Assembly: GCF_000972845.2 (NCBI RefSeq)
Contig: NC_040018.1
Span: 16,830,444-16,894,443, forward strand
Source of the DNA: Larimichthys crocea
Lineage: Eukaryota > Chordata > Actinopteri > Sciaenidae
Direction: 5' to 3'
DNA: 64,000 nucleotides
Made by a program: the position numbers and the translations under genes. The stretch's first letter is position 1; every line of letters begins with the position of its first letter. The notes under the pieces were generated by a model. It saw only the letters and a program-made list of their open reading frames with translations. It ran no database searches and was not told where the DNA came from. Positions 13,637 through 24,606 of the stretch are shown here, in pieces.

Positions 13637-14325
13637 TGCTCACTTTTCGGAAAAAAATTGATTATCTGTACCAGGACTTGTTCATCAGAGTTCTCGCTCA
13701 ATGCTATCGTTCATCATAATTTCATTGTCAAAAATATGAAAACTTGTCTTTAAAAATCACAACAAAACCCAACCTTTTTGTTTAATCTGCCAAAATCCCA
13801 TAGTTTATATTCATATTATGTCACTACTCCCATCTGCAGTAGTGCAATTTTCTGCAATGGCTATTTGCAGCCCTCTGAGATTTACTAAGGCGAAACTCTG
13901 TAGTATAAAGGCACCGCTAAGAAAATTATCTGGCTAGAGGCATCGGAAAAACTCCAGATGAATAAATCTTTCTTATGTGTAACATCATGTCTAAGGACCC
14001 CAAATCCCTGAGCAGGAGGCTGCGATCTTTTTGCATCTCGTCCAATGGTTGGTGGCTACAGGGCTCTTGCCACAGTGCAAAGCCTTGCATCAAGTCAGCA
14101 AGATTTGGAAGCTCCTACTGTAGAAGTGTTCCTAATGGATTCTCCACCAGTCTACACAGCAGAGATTGGGGAAGGTTGGGGGGGGCTATTGAGGGAGGGA
14201 GAGAAGAAAGAGAGAGACGGTGGAAATGCCAACACCAAAGGGGATGAACAATTTTACAGATATATACACATTCAGGCATGGACACTCACACATTGCATGT
14301 GTAATGCAGTGTAGAAGTGATAGCC

Positions 14326-14363
14326 CATGTTACCATGTATAGGTTATTATACATGGTAACATG
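14326..14363. repeat. Perfect inverted repeat, 16-bp arms and 6-base loop
   Basis: CATGTTACCATGTATA (14326..14341) and its exact reverse complement (14348..14363) surround GGTTAT. It could form a cruciform or an RNA hairpin. The arms are shorter than those of a typical microRNA precursor. Confidence 0.85.
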
Positions 14364-14705
14364 CCATAACAACAAAAAATGATAACGAACAAAAAATGCC
14401 TGTGACCTGTAACACATGCACTAGAACATGTACACACACAGGCCGGCCCGCCTCAGCCTTCCCTCGTCTCTTCTGTATTCACATCTTATCTTTATTCTAC
14501 CACCGTTGCTTTTCCATAGTGGTCCCTATGTAATCTCCAACACTGGATAAGCCTGAAATTTGTGTGTATGTGCTTGTGTTTAATGTGCAGAGTCCCTTTA
14601 AAGGGTTTCCAAGTCGTGTTTTTCACAGAAGTCCCTCAACAGGAGAGGAAACTCTGCAGCTAGCCTAGGGACTGAAAAACGCACACTCGGCCTCTTTATT
14701 TCAAA

Positions 14706-14729
14706 GTGTGTGTGTGTGTGTGTGTGTGT
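14706..14729. repeat. (GT)12 microsatellite
   Basis: Uninterrupted GT run followed by an imperfect GT-rich extension to about 14748. Confidence 0.9.
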
Positions 14730-15855
14730 AGGTGGGCGTGTGTGTGTTCGGGGAGAATGAGTGTGGGAGGTTGAGACTTTGAAAATGATGTTTTTACTTT
14801 GTCTTAAAGTTAAAGGTGATGCTGGAAGTAAATAATCTCTCTTACCCTCGCTCTCTCTCTAATACACGCACACACACACACTGCTGGACTGTGGCGCATA
14901 TTGTACATAATCATCAACAGTTTATAAATAATGGACCTTGTTAATTAGAGCAGTTCTCTTGTATTCTTAGTCAAGAAGTTAAATGAGAATTGTTAAAAAT
15001 TCCTTTGTTCTGAAAATAATTACTTTTATAGTCATTTATATACTGGCCTTAAATCGCATTTACCCATTAAAATTTAATTTGTTAATAAAATGAGATGTAA
15101 CAGTTCTTCATTTGGTACACAATTAATCTTCATCATCACGTTGTATTTATATAGTATTATGCATCCATAATAATTTCAAGCTAAAAAAGATCTGAAACCC
15201 AGAGACCAGTAAACATACTGTATATATTTATATTATGACAGTAATAAACACCAGAACTGCATTAATTCATTTACATGTGTTTGATACAGTTTTGCTTTGT
15301 TTCAGGATAGTTTTATACTGTTAACTATTGTGAAGAAGAAAGTAAGTCCTGGTATCCAGTGTGTTAGGGTAGCAGCACTTAATGCTCTGCTCAGGGGAAG
15401 TGCTGGTTGTGCTTCTTGTTGCTAAGCGACAATGGCAAACTCATTTGAGGCAAGGCGATCTTTATAAAAGTTTAAATATTTATTACTTTTAGCATTTGGC
15501 ACTGCGAGTCCTAAACACATGCTAAGCTCCCAGCAGCAAGACATCTTACTTTTATATACGAAAGACACAGTGGAGAGAAAGCCCTAGTGGACAGAAGGCT
15601 CTAATCCGTACTGTTTCCAACAGATCAATTGCTACGGCTTCAGGTCTAACTCCTGATCAAGCAGCTGTAAGAGCATTTGCTAACTGACCCATTCCTGAAC
15701 ATATAGGCAACAAATATAGATATTAAATATTCTAAAATACTTTATTTTATTTATTTATTGCAGGGGGATGAGACACAGACGGTGTTGGGAGAATTACATG
15801 TGACAAAAAAAATCATCCATCTGGGCTGCATCTCAATATAATATACCATAAGAAC

Positions 15856-15946
15856 ATTCGTTCATTCGCCTTCTCCCACTTTATCCGTTATCGGGTCGCG
15901 GGGGCAGCAGTTTCAGCAGGGAAGCCCAGACTTCCCTCTTCATAAA
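15856..15946 (-). mobile_element. 3' end of an RTE/Rex3-like LINE
   Basis: Read on the minus strand it gives gggaagtctgggcttccctg, ctgaaactgctgcccccgcg and acccgataacggataaag, followed by gaatgaacgaatg. This is the C-terminus (a Leu-Leu-Pro-Pro-Arg-type ending), stop and short-repeat tail that I associate with the same fish LINE family as 22058..23300. Only the last 90 bases are present. Confidence 0.7.
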
Positions 15947-16210
15947 AACATCATCACTATAAAAAAAGCACCTCAGATTCTTCCTTTTTTTAAATAAAAA
16001 TGTTTCCAATGAGGATGATGATTATAATATTGGTCTGGCGATGGTGAGATAACTTCTGTTATGATATAACACTATATATTTACTGTAGATTTGGCGCAAG
16101 ACAACAAATTCGATATATAGACAGATGGATTCACCCCTCCTCATGTTTATTTACCTCTTCCTCATCCTCCTAGCCATCTTTCTCCACACCCCTCTTTTAC
16201 CCAACCCTGC

Positions 16211-16234
16211 TCTGTCTGTCTGTCTGTCTGTCTG

Positions 16235-16305
<71 letters not shown>
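16211..16305. repeat. Compound (TCTG)n(TTTC)n microsatellite
   Basis: About six to seven TCTG units pass directly into about seventeen TTTC units. The Ser/Phe/Leu open frame over it is a product of the repeat. Confidence 0.95.
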
Positions 16306-18505
16306 GCTTCAGGGCCAATTAATTGATGATCATCTTGTCTTGCAGAGCTGGTATGCAAAGTTGCTTTTTTTTTAAAAAAAAAATTGCAAAGCCTTGCTTT
16401 CCCCCTCTTACAGATTCATGTGACCCATGCTCCCTCCTCTCTCTTTCTTTTTCACCACCATCCCTCTCTCAGGCAACTGGGGTCTCATCAGTTAGCTACG
16501 TGTTCAGACTTATAGTTCAATTTGGTTTCCTTTAATAAAGGGAGAGAACAGAGGAAAGATTTGTTCACAGAACTGTCTACGTTAACAGAGAGAAGCTGAC
16601 AGACAAACAGGGAAGACAGGTTTTTAAGGCCGATAAAAAGACAGGGCCCAATAGATTATTTGTTAGTGTCAATTAGTTTAAATGAATGGAAGCAGAGAAA
16701 GAATGTAGAGGAGAGAGAATGATAAAAAGGTGTAGGGGAGTTTAAACAAAAGGTAACAAAAGAGAGAAAGAAGATGTTGAGATTGTCTAATGATTCTGAA
16801 TCAATATTTTCTTTATTGCACAATCGTTATTTGTCTAAATCAACTTATGTAGAGTTCAGTTTAGTCATTTATTTTGTGCTTTCTTTTTTTATGCCATAGG
16901 GAAATTCGATTGAAGCATAAAGCCATAGCAATGACTGGGACAACAACCAAAATACAAAGACACAAACATTAAACACAGTCACAGCAAAACATTAACAGTA
17001 CGCTAGGAAGAGGTTTTGGGGGTACGACTTTAAACGCTATAACAAAAGCAAAGAATGTGTCTAAGGAAAAATCAAAAACAATAATAAAAAAACAGTTTCG
17101 AAATGTGTATTTAGTAGGGAGAACAAAACTACGAACAACAGATTTCTTGAAGTTTTCAGGCACTGAGGGGTAGTGTCAGTTTAGGGATTAATAGACTCCA
17201 ATAATGTATAACAAAATGTCCACCCCCTGGACCAGAGTCCTCATGGACGTGTTCACTGTTATCTTGTCTAGTCTATGAGGGCACTGAGCCACAATGGGAT
17301 AAAAAATGTACTAGAACTGAGCATGAAATAGCACTACAGATCTCAAACAGTTATGAATTCAAGTTCTTGACCATTTGACCTATCGAAAAGCATTTTTATG
17401 ATCAGTATTCACATTTGCAAATTATGCAAGATATGGGCTGGGTTTCCTACTTTCAACAGCATAATAAGGATAGAAGTTGGGTTAAAGGATGATTAACATT
17501 ACAGTGGATCTGCACAGTAAAAATGTCCTTTTACTGAACATGAACACTGTTAAAATCCTATTCACATCAAACATTCCACTCAGGATTCTCACATAGTAGA
17601 TAGGTGACCGCAGTATTTTTCTTGGTTGGATGAAAACAAACTTTTTCCTGGTGAACTCTGCAGATTACAAAGAGCATTCAAAATTAAAGCTGAATGGTGG
17701 ATCTGCTTTGAATTCAGACCTAAGTGATTAAAGTCACAGGGGTGCTTCTCAGCTTGCTTGAAATCACCTTTTTTCTATGTCAGGCTTTGAATAGGAGTTT
17801 TTTTGTTGTTGTTGTTTTTTTCTCACGAGTCAGCCATGACCGGGTTGGTATTAGTGGTTTTGAGTTAGCAGGAATCTTTGAGAGTGGTTAAAGTTGCAGT
17901 GTGATTAACACTCAAAAACACTAAAATCTCTGTGAAATCGACTGACAATTTGAAAAGACCAATTTGTCTTGGTAAATGGCTATGGATATGATTTGCATAG
18001 CAATTATTTATTTTTTATTTGAGGAAACACAATCCTTTGAACAATGCAGACTGACTTTGACAATTGGGGCAAGGGGCAAAAATGCAGTTAAACTTTTTCA
18101 GGACATAGATCAATTCTATGATAACTGACCATTTTAATCGATTTCCAGGTGTTTCCATAACATGATCTACCCTGTGTTAACTGTTCATCTTCCCTCTGAT
18201 AGCCTGCCGACGGACTACCAACTAAACTGGATCTGTACATCTACATGAATTAAATCGGCTGTATACATTTATTTTTTATTTACTGTTTAATCTTCCTTTC
18301 TATCTCTTTTGTTTTGCTATTTTGTTCACAGTATTCACCCTCTTTATATTTGTCTTAGCCTCTTAGCCTTACAGGCATAAATATCAAATAGACCAGTTAG
18401 TTGAAACTTGCAGATCGTAACTGATAACTGATCTTATATACACAAAAATAAACAATTTAACAAAATAATCCCTTGTTTTGATGCATGGATGCATCTTCTT
18501 CACAG
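16306..18505. other. Intronic stretch, nothing recognised
   Basis: Unique AT-rich sequence. There is a small GTT triplet run in T-rich DNA near 17799..17821. No exon or element is supported. Confidence 0.55.

Positions 18506-18544
<39 letters not shown>
18506..18544. repeat. (AC)n microsatellite
   Basis: An AC run of about 13 units, interrupted once by an extra A near 18533. Confidence 0.95.
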
Positions 18545-18920
18545 TGCACTGCGAACATATAGATTACCATTTTACACATATCAAAACAAACACAGTCTAG
18601 GACATCAATAAAAAACAAAGCAACTGAGAAAAAAAAGACATTAGCCAAAAGACCTATCAGTTATATGCGTGCACACACACATACAGTACGCAGAGACAAT
18701 CACAGTCACTCCTGAGGCAACAAACACACTTAAGGGTCCCCACAGATGTGGAGCAGAACAATGGAAAACAAATAAATAAAAAATAAAGACAAAGTATTTC
18801 CTGGAAAATGTTGAATGGCTGTCAGGTTTGCTTTCAACATACACCAACACACAAATGACACATATCAATGAATACACACACACACACACTAGTATACACA
18901 GACAGAGAAGGATAAAGGTG

Positions 18921-19978
18921 TATGGGGGGCATTTTATGCCAGCACGCTGTACTAAAACGCCTTAACCGCGTCGCCCACGCCTGCATAAAGAAAAATACAC
19001 GTTCGATACGCGCGTGTACAGGCACGCGTATTGCGAGTACACCAAATAATGAAGGGTGACGGGTGATAAGTGTCATGCCATGTCAACTCAGCGGACGCCT
19101 GTGCGCACGCTCGTCTCAATGTACAAATACTTGTTTACTTTATGATGAATTTTGAGTTTAACAGCTGCTTCGCTTCACAATTTAAGTAGTCCATGTATTA
19201 CCAAGAAAGACAGATGTGACAGTTTAGACTAGTTCAGTCACACATGCACACGTTAAGGCGTCTGAAGCGTTGGCTTTAGTACAATAGTGACGCCTATAGC
19301 GTGTGAACGCCTACAGTATAACTCAATAAAATAATCCTGACAGCTCTGATGGGGCTTGGGATTCATAAATTATATTTTCTTCTAAACAATCCCGTATGAA
19401 CCTGAGACTATGTGTAACAGCTGATCTGTGTAGATCGGCTGCAGAACATAGAAAATGAATAACTGTCATGTCCTGATGATCCAGTGTACCTCGTGCGTAA
19501 ATGCGCACAGCCACTTCCTCAGTTTCGCGCCTGAGCAATGGTACAGTCCCTGATATATCTCAACATTCATTTAGTTCAGTTGCTCTCATAAGAATGAGAG
19601 AACCGCCCGCGCACATAAATTGAGACGAGCGTGTGCACAGGCGTGTGTTCGCACGTGGCACGGCACGGATGACCCCTCGCCATCTGATTTCCACAGACAC
19701 TACACAGTGTGTGCCTGTACGCTCATGTAGAATTGTACTTAAGAGTCACGCGTGGTCTTCATGTCACGTATTTGAGGCGTAGTTCACCCGTCACGAAACC
19801 GTCACGTCGGCGTATGCGCAATAACGCGTGTGCAGCGTCTGTGTGTCGCCTACATGACGCCAGTCTGTTCATTGAAAGTGAATGGAATTTACACGTGCAC
19901 GTTAGACGTTTGATGTCATCGCATAAGCGCTGTGCACGCGTTTTTAGTATAGTGTGCTGGCATAAAATGCCCCCCATA
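18921..19978. mobile_element. CpG-rich foldback DNA transposon with 7-bp target duplication
   Basis: Seen: the ends are inverted repeats starting TATGGGGGGC and continuing ATTTTATGCCAGCAC for about 38 bases, with two mismatches, both G/A at CpG-type sites. AAAGGTG occurs directly outside each end (18914..18920 and 19979..19985). A second inverted pair lies inside (19096..19118 and 19621..19643, 22 of 23 bases). A weaker third pair is near the centre (19247..19261 and 19290..19305). The interior is rich in CpG, with many CACGCG, GCGTGTG and ACGCCT words, unlike the CpG-poor surroundings. No frame resembles a transposase. Inference: a non-autonomous cut-and-paste element, fairly young because the ends and duplication are intact and CpGs survive. 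A 7-bp duplication does not fit neatly with hAT (8), Tc1 (TA) or piggyBac (TTAA), so the superfamily is open. Confidence 0.85.
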
Positions 19979-19987
19979 AAAGGTGAA

Positions 19988-20016
19988 ACACACACACACA
20001 CACACACATACACACA
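19988..20016. repeat. (AC)n microsatellite beside the foldback element
   Basis: An AC run (19988..20008), broken by a T and then continued, lying three bases outside the right target duplication of the foldback element. Confidence 0.9.
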
Positions 20017-20913
20017 GGGAGTAAGTGTGCATATCTGGTCTCTTGAGTTTGTCTTTGATATTTAGAGTTCATGATTCATAGATGAGTTGTACGTGTATGT
20101 ATGTGCATGCATCTTCAAAAGGTCAGCATGTGTGCCACATCCCAACAGGCACATAGGCAAGGAAAAGTCTTGTATATTCCGTTTATAACACACATATAGG
20201 ATACATAGAAAAACAACATGAAGCCAAGAAGTCAACACAACAAGCAATGCTCCTGTCAGAGAAGAATATAGGACAGATAAATACATAACTATGTAATGTA
20301 CATATATAGTGTAGGCTATACATTACAGTGGTCCCAACTAATGTGGGGATGACCAAGACAACAGCTCTGGGCTGCGAGCCAAGAGAACTATTATATATAC
20401 TACTATTATTTTACCACGAAGAGTTAATCTCATCAATCAAAAGTAAGGCTCGGGCATACATATTTGCTCTGAGTCCAGAAAAAAATGCCTGCATATACAT
20501 TATGCGACTGCCTGTTCATCTAATTCTGAACAAAAAATAGTTCAACCCCTGATTTCTCTGCACTTAAATTTACTCACACAATCCTTAAAAAGCTAGATTG
20601 ACAGCCTGAATTATGCACCATCTAATCAAAATCCAAAAATGTTATCAAATCACTCCAAGCAGTTGCATCATATCACTGGATGCTTTATAATAAACAACAT
20701 ATTATTCATAACTGCAGCACAGAAAACTACTTATGAATACTTGCCAGTAATAATCACAGCATTATTTTTATTTTATGTTGCATACTGTGGTACTTGTTCA
20801 TTAAAGCTTATCTTATTCACACAGCATTTTCCAACACAGTTCAATCCCTTTGCAGGCAAAATCTGTCATCACTTTTGGCTCAGCCTTCATACATCACTCA
20901 TACATTGTCTTAC

Positions 20914-21026
20914 CTTCGTATACAGCTTTGAAGCCCTGTGCACTGACGGCAAAGTCTGTGGTAAACCACAAGGCCAATATAGATCCACTGCTGACTATAG
21001 GGGAGGGCAGCATGAATCCTGACAAC
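20914..21026 (-). CDS. csmd1: csmd1 exon encoding the last third of the N-terminal CUB domain
   Basis: Seen: on the minus strand a strong acceptor (tttctgcttttcag) precedes a 113-base exon that ends AAG|GTAAGA, a near-consensus donor. Its first base G completes the Arg codon left open by the exon at 62757..62973 (AG+G). Then come 37 full codons, beginning LSGFMLPSPIVSSGS and including LWFTTDFAVSAQGFKAVYE, and one base of a split codon. The two exons together are 330 bases, or 110 codons, with phase 1 at both outer borders, as expected for a shuffled CUB module. The segment supplies the closing beta strands of the CUB fold. It has no cysteine, so this domain keeps only one disulfide, which I recall is also true of human CSMD1 CUB1. 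The next exon should encode the first Sushi domain; I see no trace of it between 1 and 20913. Confidence 0.95.
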
Positions 21027-22057
21027 CTGAAAAGCAGAAAGAAATGTTTCAAAGAACACATCTCTGAAACACAGCAAGACATTTAACTGTTGACTTCGAA
21101 AATCAAACTAAAAGCCAACATTAAATCTGAAATCCAGAAACACAGAAAAATAAATAAGTATGTCACAAGAAAATACAACTGTATGTGCTCAGTTTAATGT
21201 GTGTTCAGATGCGGTGGATAAGACCTCCAGCCCTGAAGCCATGAAAACCCCTGCTGCCCTGAGATCAAATCCCTCCAAGATCTTCTCTTTTGTGTTTTCC
21301 CAACTCCATGATAGACTCAGGTTTCCTGCTGTCTTCTTTACCAAGTCAAAAGAGAGTGAAGGGAGTGATTTTCCCACTCTCTAAAACATGAATTATATGA
21401 ATTTCATACATCATTGAGCTACAGTGCATAAGACCCACTATTCCTGATAAACAACCATGTTGTGAGGCGGGAAAACAGAAAATAAAAATATATACAATAA
21501 TTGAAGAATTTACATTAGAACGGTCAAGCTTGCATGATAGAAAAAGTCTGGCTCAGATAAAGGGAGGTGAGCTCTTAATTACACTGGATGCTGTGCTGAA
21601 ACAGCCCTTTGAGACTTAATTGAGAGCTGATGGTTAAACGATTTGGGGAGGAGAATAGGGAGGACTGTGAAGGAACAAATAACACAAAACAGAAAGAGCT
21701 AAAAGTGAAAGAGATGTATAGTGATATTGATTGACTCACCTAAATAATGTAAATCAAAATTGTTCATGTAATGAAGAAATATACAACACAGAAACTAACA
21801 TCTGACATTCATATCGTTCATACTGGCATGGAATCCAATAACCTCAAGGTGAGCTAAATAACTGAACTTGCTGCACTTTATATAGATGCAGTAAGCACAG
21901 ATGCAGCTTAAGTTAGGCATATAGAGCTCCATAAAGACTCATTATCATACAGCATATCAAAAACTAAACCTTAAAATGCCACTGCAAACATAAAACCAAC
22001 CTAAATCTAACTTTTACAACTGGATAAATGAACAACAATCAAAGACGAGTGCATTTA
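21027..22057. other. Intronic stretch next to exon 20914..21026, nothing recognised
   Basis: AT-rich sequence. The only notable feature is the pyrimidine tract of the csmd1 acceptor (minus strand, 21027..21045). Overlapping opposite-strand frames at 21160..21384 and 21189..21377 carry no recognisable domain. Confidence 0.5.
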
Positions 22058-22335
22058 CTCTGGGCGGAGAGTATCCAGTTTGATGACCTCAGGACTGCGT
22101 TTGAGCCATTTATAGATAATACAGTACTGTTTGTTGTATCAGACCATGACCTCCAGTACTCACTGGGTTGGTTTGCAGCCAAGGGTAAATGGTTAAGATA
22201 AGGATAAACACCTCCAAGCCTGTTGCTGCCCCAGATGATGCACTTTAAGTATTTTGAGGTCTTGACAGCAAAGCTCCCAATTTACCAGTAGATGTACTGC
22301 ACGTCCCAATCCTTTCTCGAGCTCCTTGTGCGTTC
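22058..22335 (+). pseudogene. Reverse-transcriptase fragment of an RTE/Rex3-like LINE (copy 1)
   Basis: On the plus strand, ggcggagagtatccagtttg, gacctcaggactgcgtttg and atttatagataatacagta correspond to the region around the catalytic FADD box, here decayed to FIDN. Next come gacctccagtactcactgg, then aaacacctccaagcctg, and after an internal deletion caaagctcccaatttaccag. The frame is broken in several places. It carries the same differences from the family consensus (gggttggtttgcag) as the fragment starting at 22785. Confidence 0.7.
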
Positions 22336-22784
22336 AGTTACAGCTAAGCTGAATAAAAACTCACAGACATACTCCTATACCCATGGTTGGTGCATCCATC
22401 ATCAGCTAGCTTGCAGCTAATAGCTGTACAGTTAGTACATTAGCTGTTTGGGGCAAATAAACATGGAAAGAAAAAGAAACTTCACTTTGCTGTCTGTCTA
22501 AATGCACTTTTAGAATGAATTGTTAGTTAAATTAATTATCTTTAGTTGCACAAAACCTCAATAATATATATTGAGGTTTTAATCTTAAGTTAGGCAGCAG
22601 CATTTTTTTTTTAAATAGCACACTTGCTTGTGGAAAACTGAATTGAAATTTTCAAGTGAAGAGATTAACAACACTAATAATGTTGTTTCTGTATGTGTTT
22701 GAAGCACTCTGTCATGTTTAATTTGTTACTTTCTTGGACTTTCTTTCTTGTCAATTTTGATTATCTTTTTTTTTTTTATATAAA

Positions 22785-23300
22785 TGATGTAGCTCTATTG
22801 GCTTTATCAAACCATGACCTCTAGTGCACACTGGGTTGGTTTGCAGCTGAGGGAAAGCACTGTGTGAGGATTAGCACCATTAAATCTGAGGCCATGGTAC
22901 TGCGCTTGAAATGGTGGATTGCCCTCTCTAGGTTGCAAGCAAGTTTGCCCCCTGAAAGCAGGTAAAGTTCTCATGTTCCCAGTAGATTTACAGTATGCCA
23001 TAATCCTCATCCTGAGGCTGCGGGTGATGAGAGTGAGAATGCATTTGCAAAGGGCCAAAATCTTGGGTAGATTGTGAGGAATTCAGACACTTAGAGAAAG
23101 CTCTGAGTAGAACCACTGGTTCATAGTACTGAAAAGAGTCAGTTCATATGCTTTGGGAATTTGAGCAGAATGCCTATGGATTCTGCCCCCATGTCCGACT
23201 GGGAGAAGACCGTGGGGCAGACCAAGACCCCACTGGAGGAAGTTTATATCAAATCTGTCCTAGGAACACATGTATACCCAGGAAGACTTACAGAGTATGA
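22785..23300 (+). pseudogene. Reverse-transcriptase and C-terminal fragment of an RTE/Rex3-like LINE (copy 2)
   Basis: It begins gatgtagctctattggcttt (the DD-V-LLA region just after the catalytic box). It continues through gacctctagtgcacactggg, then aaatctgaggccatggtact, gccctctctaggttgcaag and ctctgagtagaaccactgg, to agaagaccgtggggcagacc and aagaccccactggagga. The last words are the RPRGRPRTRW-type C-terminal region of the family. It has deletions and stops throughout. It repeats the segment already present at 22140..22200 and in the same orientation, so the pair is either two insertions or a local duplication. Confidence 0.75.
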
Positions 23301-24606
23301 CTGAGGAAAACGAATGTTAGGGTTAGCTCACTTTTCCTAACTTGAAAAAGTATGAATGCACAGATTATCTTGGTTTTATGCTGTGCATAAAGTATCCATG
23401 AAAGTGAGCACAGTGAAGTGCGGAGTCAACTAAACAATACCGTATATCCAATTAAAAGAATAATCACTGGAGGTCAAGTTTGGACTCAATGAATTTCACA
23501 TATAACAGTATGCAACAATTAAAAGGGGGAGAGGCAAAGGGAACGGGAGTGAAGGGGAAACTAAAGAGACATTCCAACAGGACTGAATGTAATGAAAGCA
23601 GTGATGATAATGAGTCTGGTTTCAGTAATATTGGCAATCATTTTGTACAATTCACTTTTCATCATTTTAAAGGTCAGCTAGGTCAACAGAGAGGTGAACT
23701 AAGGTGGAACAAAAAGAGAGAGAGAAAGAGAATACGTGAGAAAGTGGAGAAGAGGCAGAAACGAAAAAGGCATGGGGAAAGAGATGGACAAAAGATGGTG
23801 GATGGACAAAAAAGAAAGTAAAAGAGCCTAAGTCATTTAACCACTGAGCAAGACAGAGGACGGTGAAAACAGGATGATGAAAAATGAATCATTTTAATTC
23901 TATGGCTTCAAAGCAAGGACACGAAGGACAGACAAGAACGGATGAAGAGAGCATGCGAAATGTGACAAACAGAAAGAGATGGAGAAAGGGAGGAAGCAGA
24001 GGAAATGTAAGAAGGACAGTACAGAGAGGCAAGGTGTGAGATGAGACAAGAGGGGGATAGAGAAGTCAAAAGGGATTAATAAAGTTTTTGCTTGTTATAA
24101 ATGTGAATGAGATTTGGTGCCTTTTTCTCTTCTCTTTTTTTTTTATAAACTTTTAGGTTATTTGGGTTTTTAGATGTTTTTTTTTTTTTAGACTGAGCTC
24201 TTAGACTGAGCTTGTACCAGCAAAGGGTAGGTCACTGAGTCAACTTAAAAAACACCCAATAAATCCTCTGATTATTATGCAATATTATGTATAACTCAAG
24301 CATTTAGTTGATGATTTGTCATGTTGTGTTGATGAATATTTTAAAGGATTAATGGTAACCCCACATACATTTTAGTATCGTTATTATTGGCTAAAGAGCA
24401 ATTTTAGAGAAAAACACAACGTGATTTTTCAGCTGTATGCATATTCACACACAGTGCATGCTTGTTGCAGGGTGCTTGACCTACAGTAAGTAAGTAAGTA
24501 AGTAAGTATGTTTGTTAGCTATTTGAATTCAGTTCATAGTTCTTTGTTAGTTCTTCTTTTTACAGTTCATAATGAGAAAAGTGATCCCAAATAATCTTAC
24601 CCACAT
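23301..24606. other. Purine-rich intronic stretch
   Basis: From about 23520 to 24060 the plus strand is strongly purine rich (aaagagagagagaaagag-type words), giving a Lys/Arg/Glu-rich 113-codon frame at 23480..23821 that I regard as compositional. A TAAG tandem run lies at 24486..24509. Confidence 0.6.
24486..24509. repeat. (GTAA)6 microsatellite
   Basis: Six tandem GTAA/TAAG units. Confidence 0.9.

Larger units (their letters stand above)
13637..15855. other. Intronic stretch with a hairpin and one microsatellite
   Basis: It contains the 16-bp-arm hairpin at 14326..14363 and a GT run at 14706..14729. The frames at 13975..14314 are ordinary overlapping short ORFs with no recognisable domain. 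Confidence 0.55.
1..20913 (-). other. csmd1: csmd1 intron downstream of the first CUB domain (partial, 20.9 kb)
   Basis: The intron begins with the GTAAGA donor at 20913 and runs off the left edge of the window. It is phase 1, as expected between a CUB and a Sushi module. It contains the CpG-rich foldback element at 18921..19978, a second foldback repeat at 7542..7913, small LINE tails at 13530 and 15856, a MITE end at 12640, a short hAT-like relic at 10275 and several microsatellites. I found no exon in it. Confidence 0.85.

Noticed and set aside
20017..20913. Possible further csmd1 exon next to the donor at 20913
   Set aside because: No Sushi cysteine pattern is readable on the minus strand. 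It is ordinary intron.
23480..23821. Lys/Arg-rich 113-codon frame, nuclear-protein-like
   Set aside because: Strand-wide purine bias from 23520 to 24060 explains it. There are no splice sites or family resemblance.
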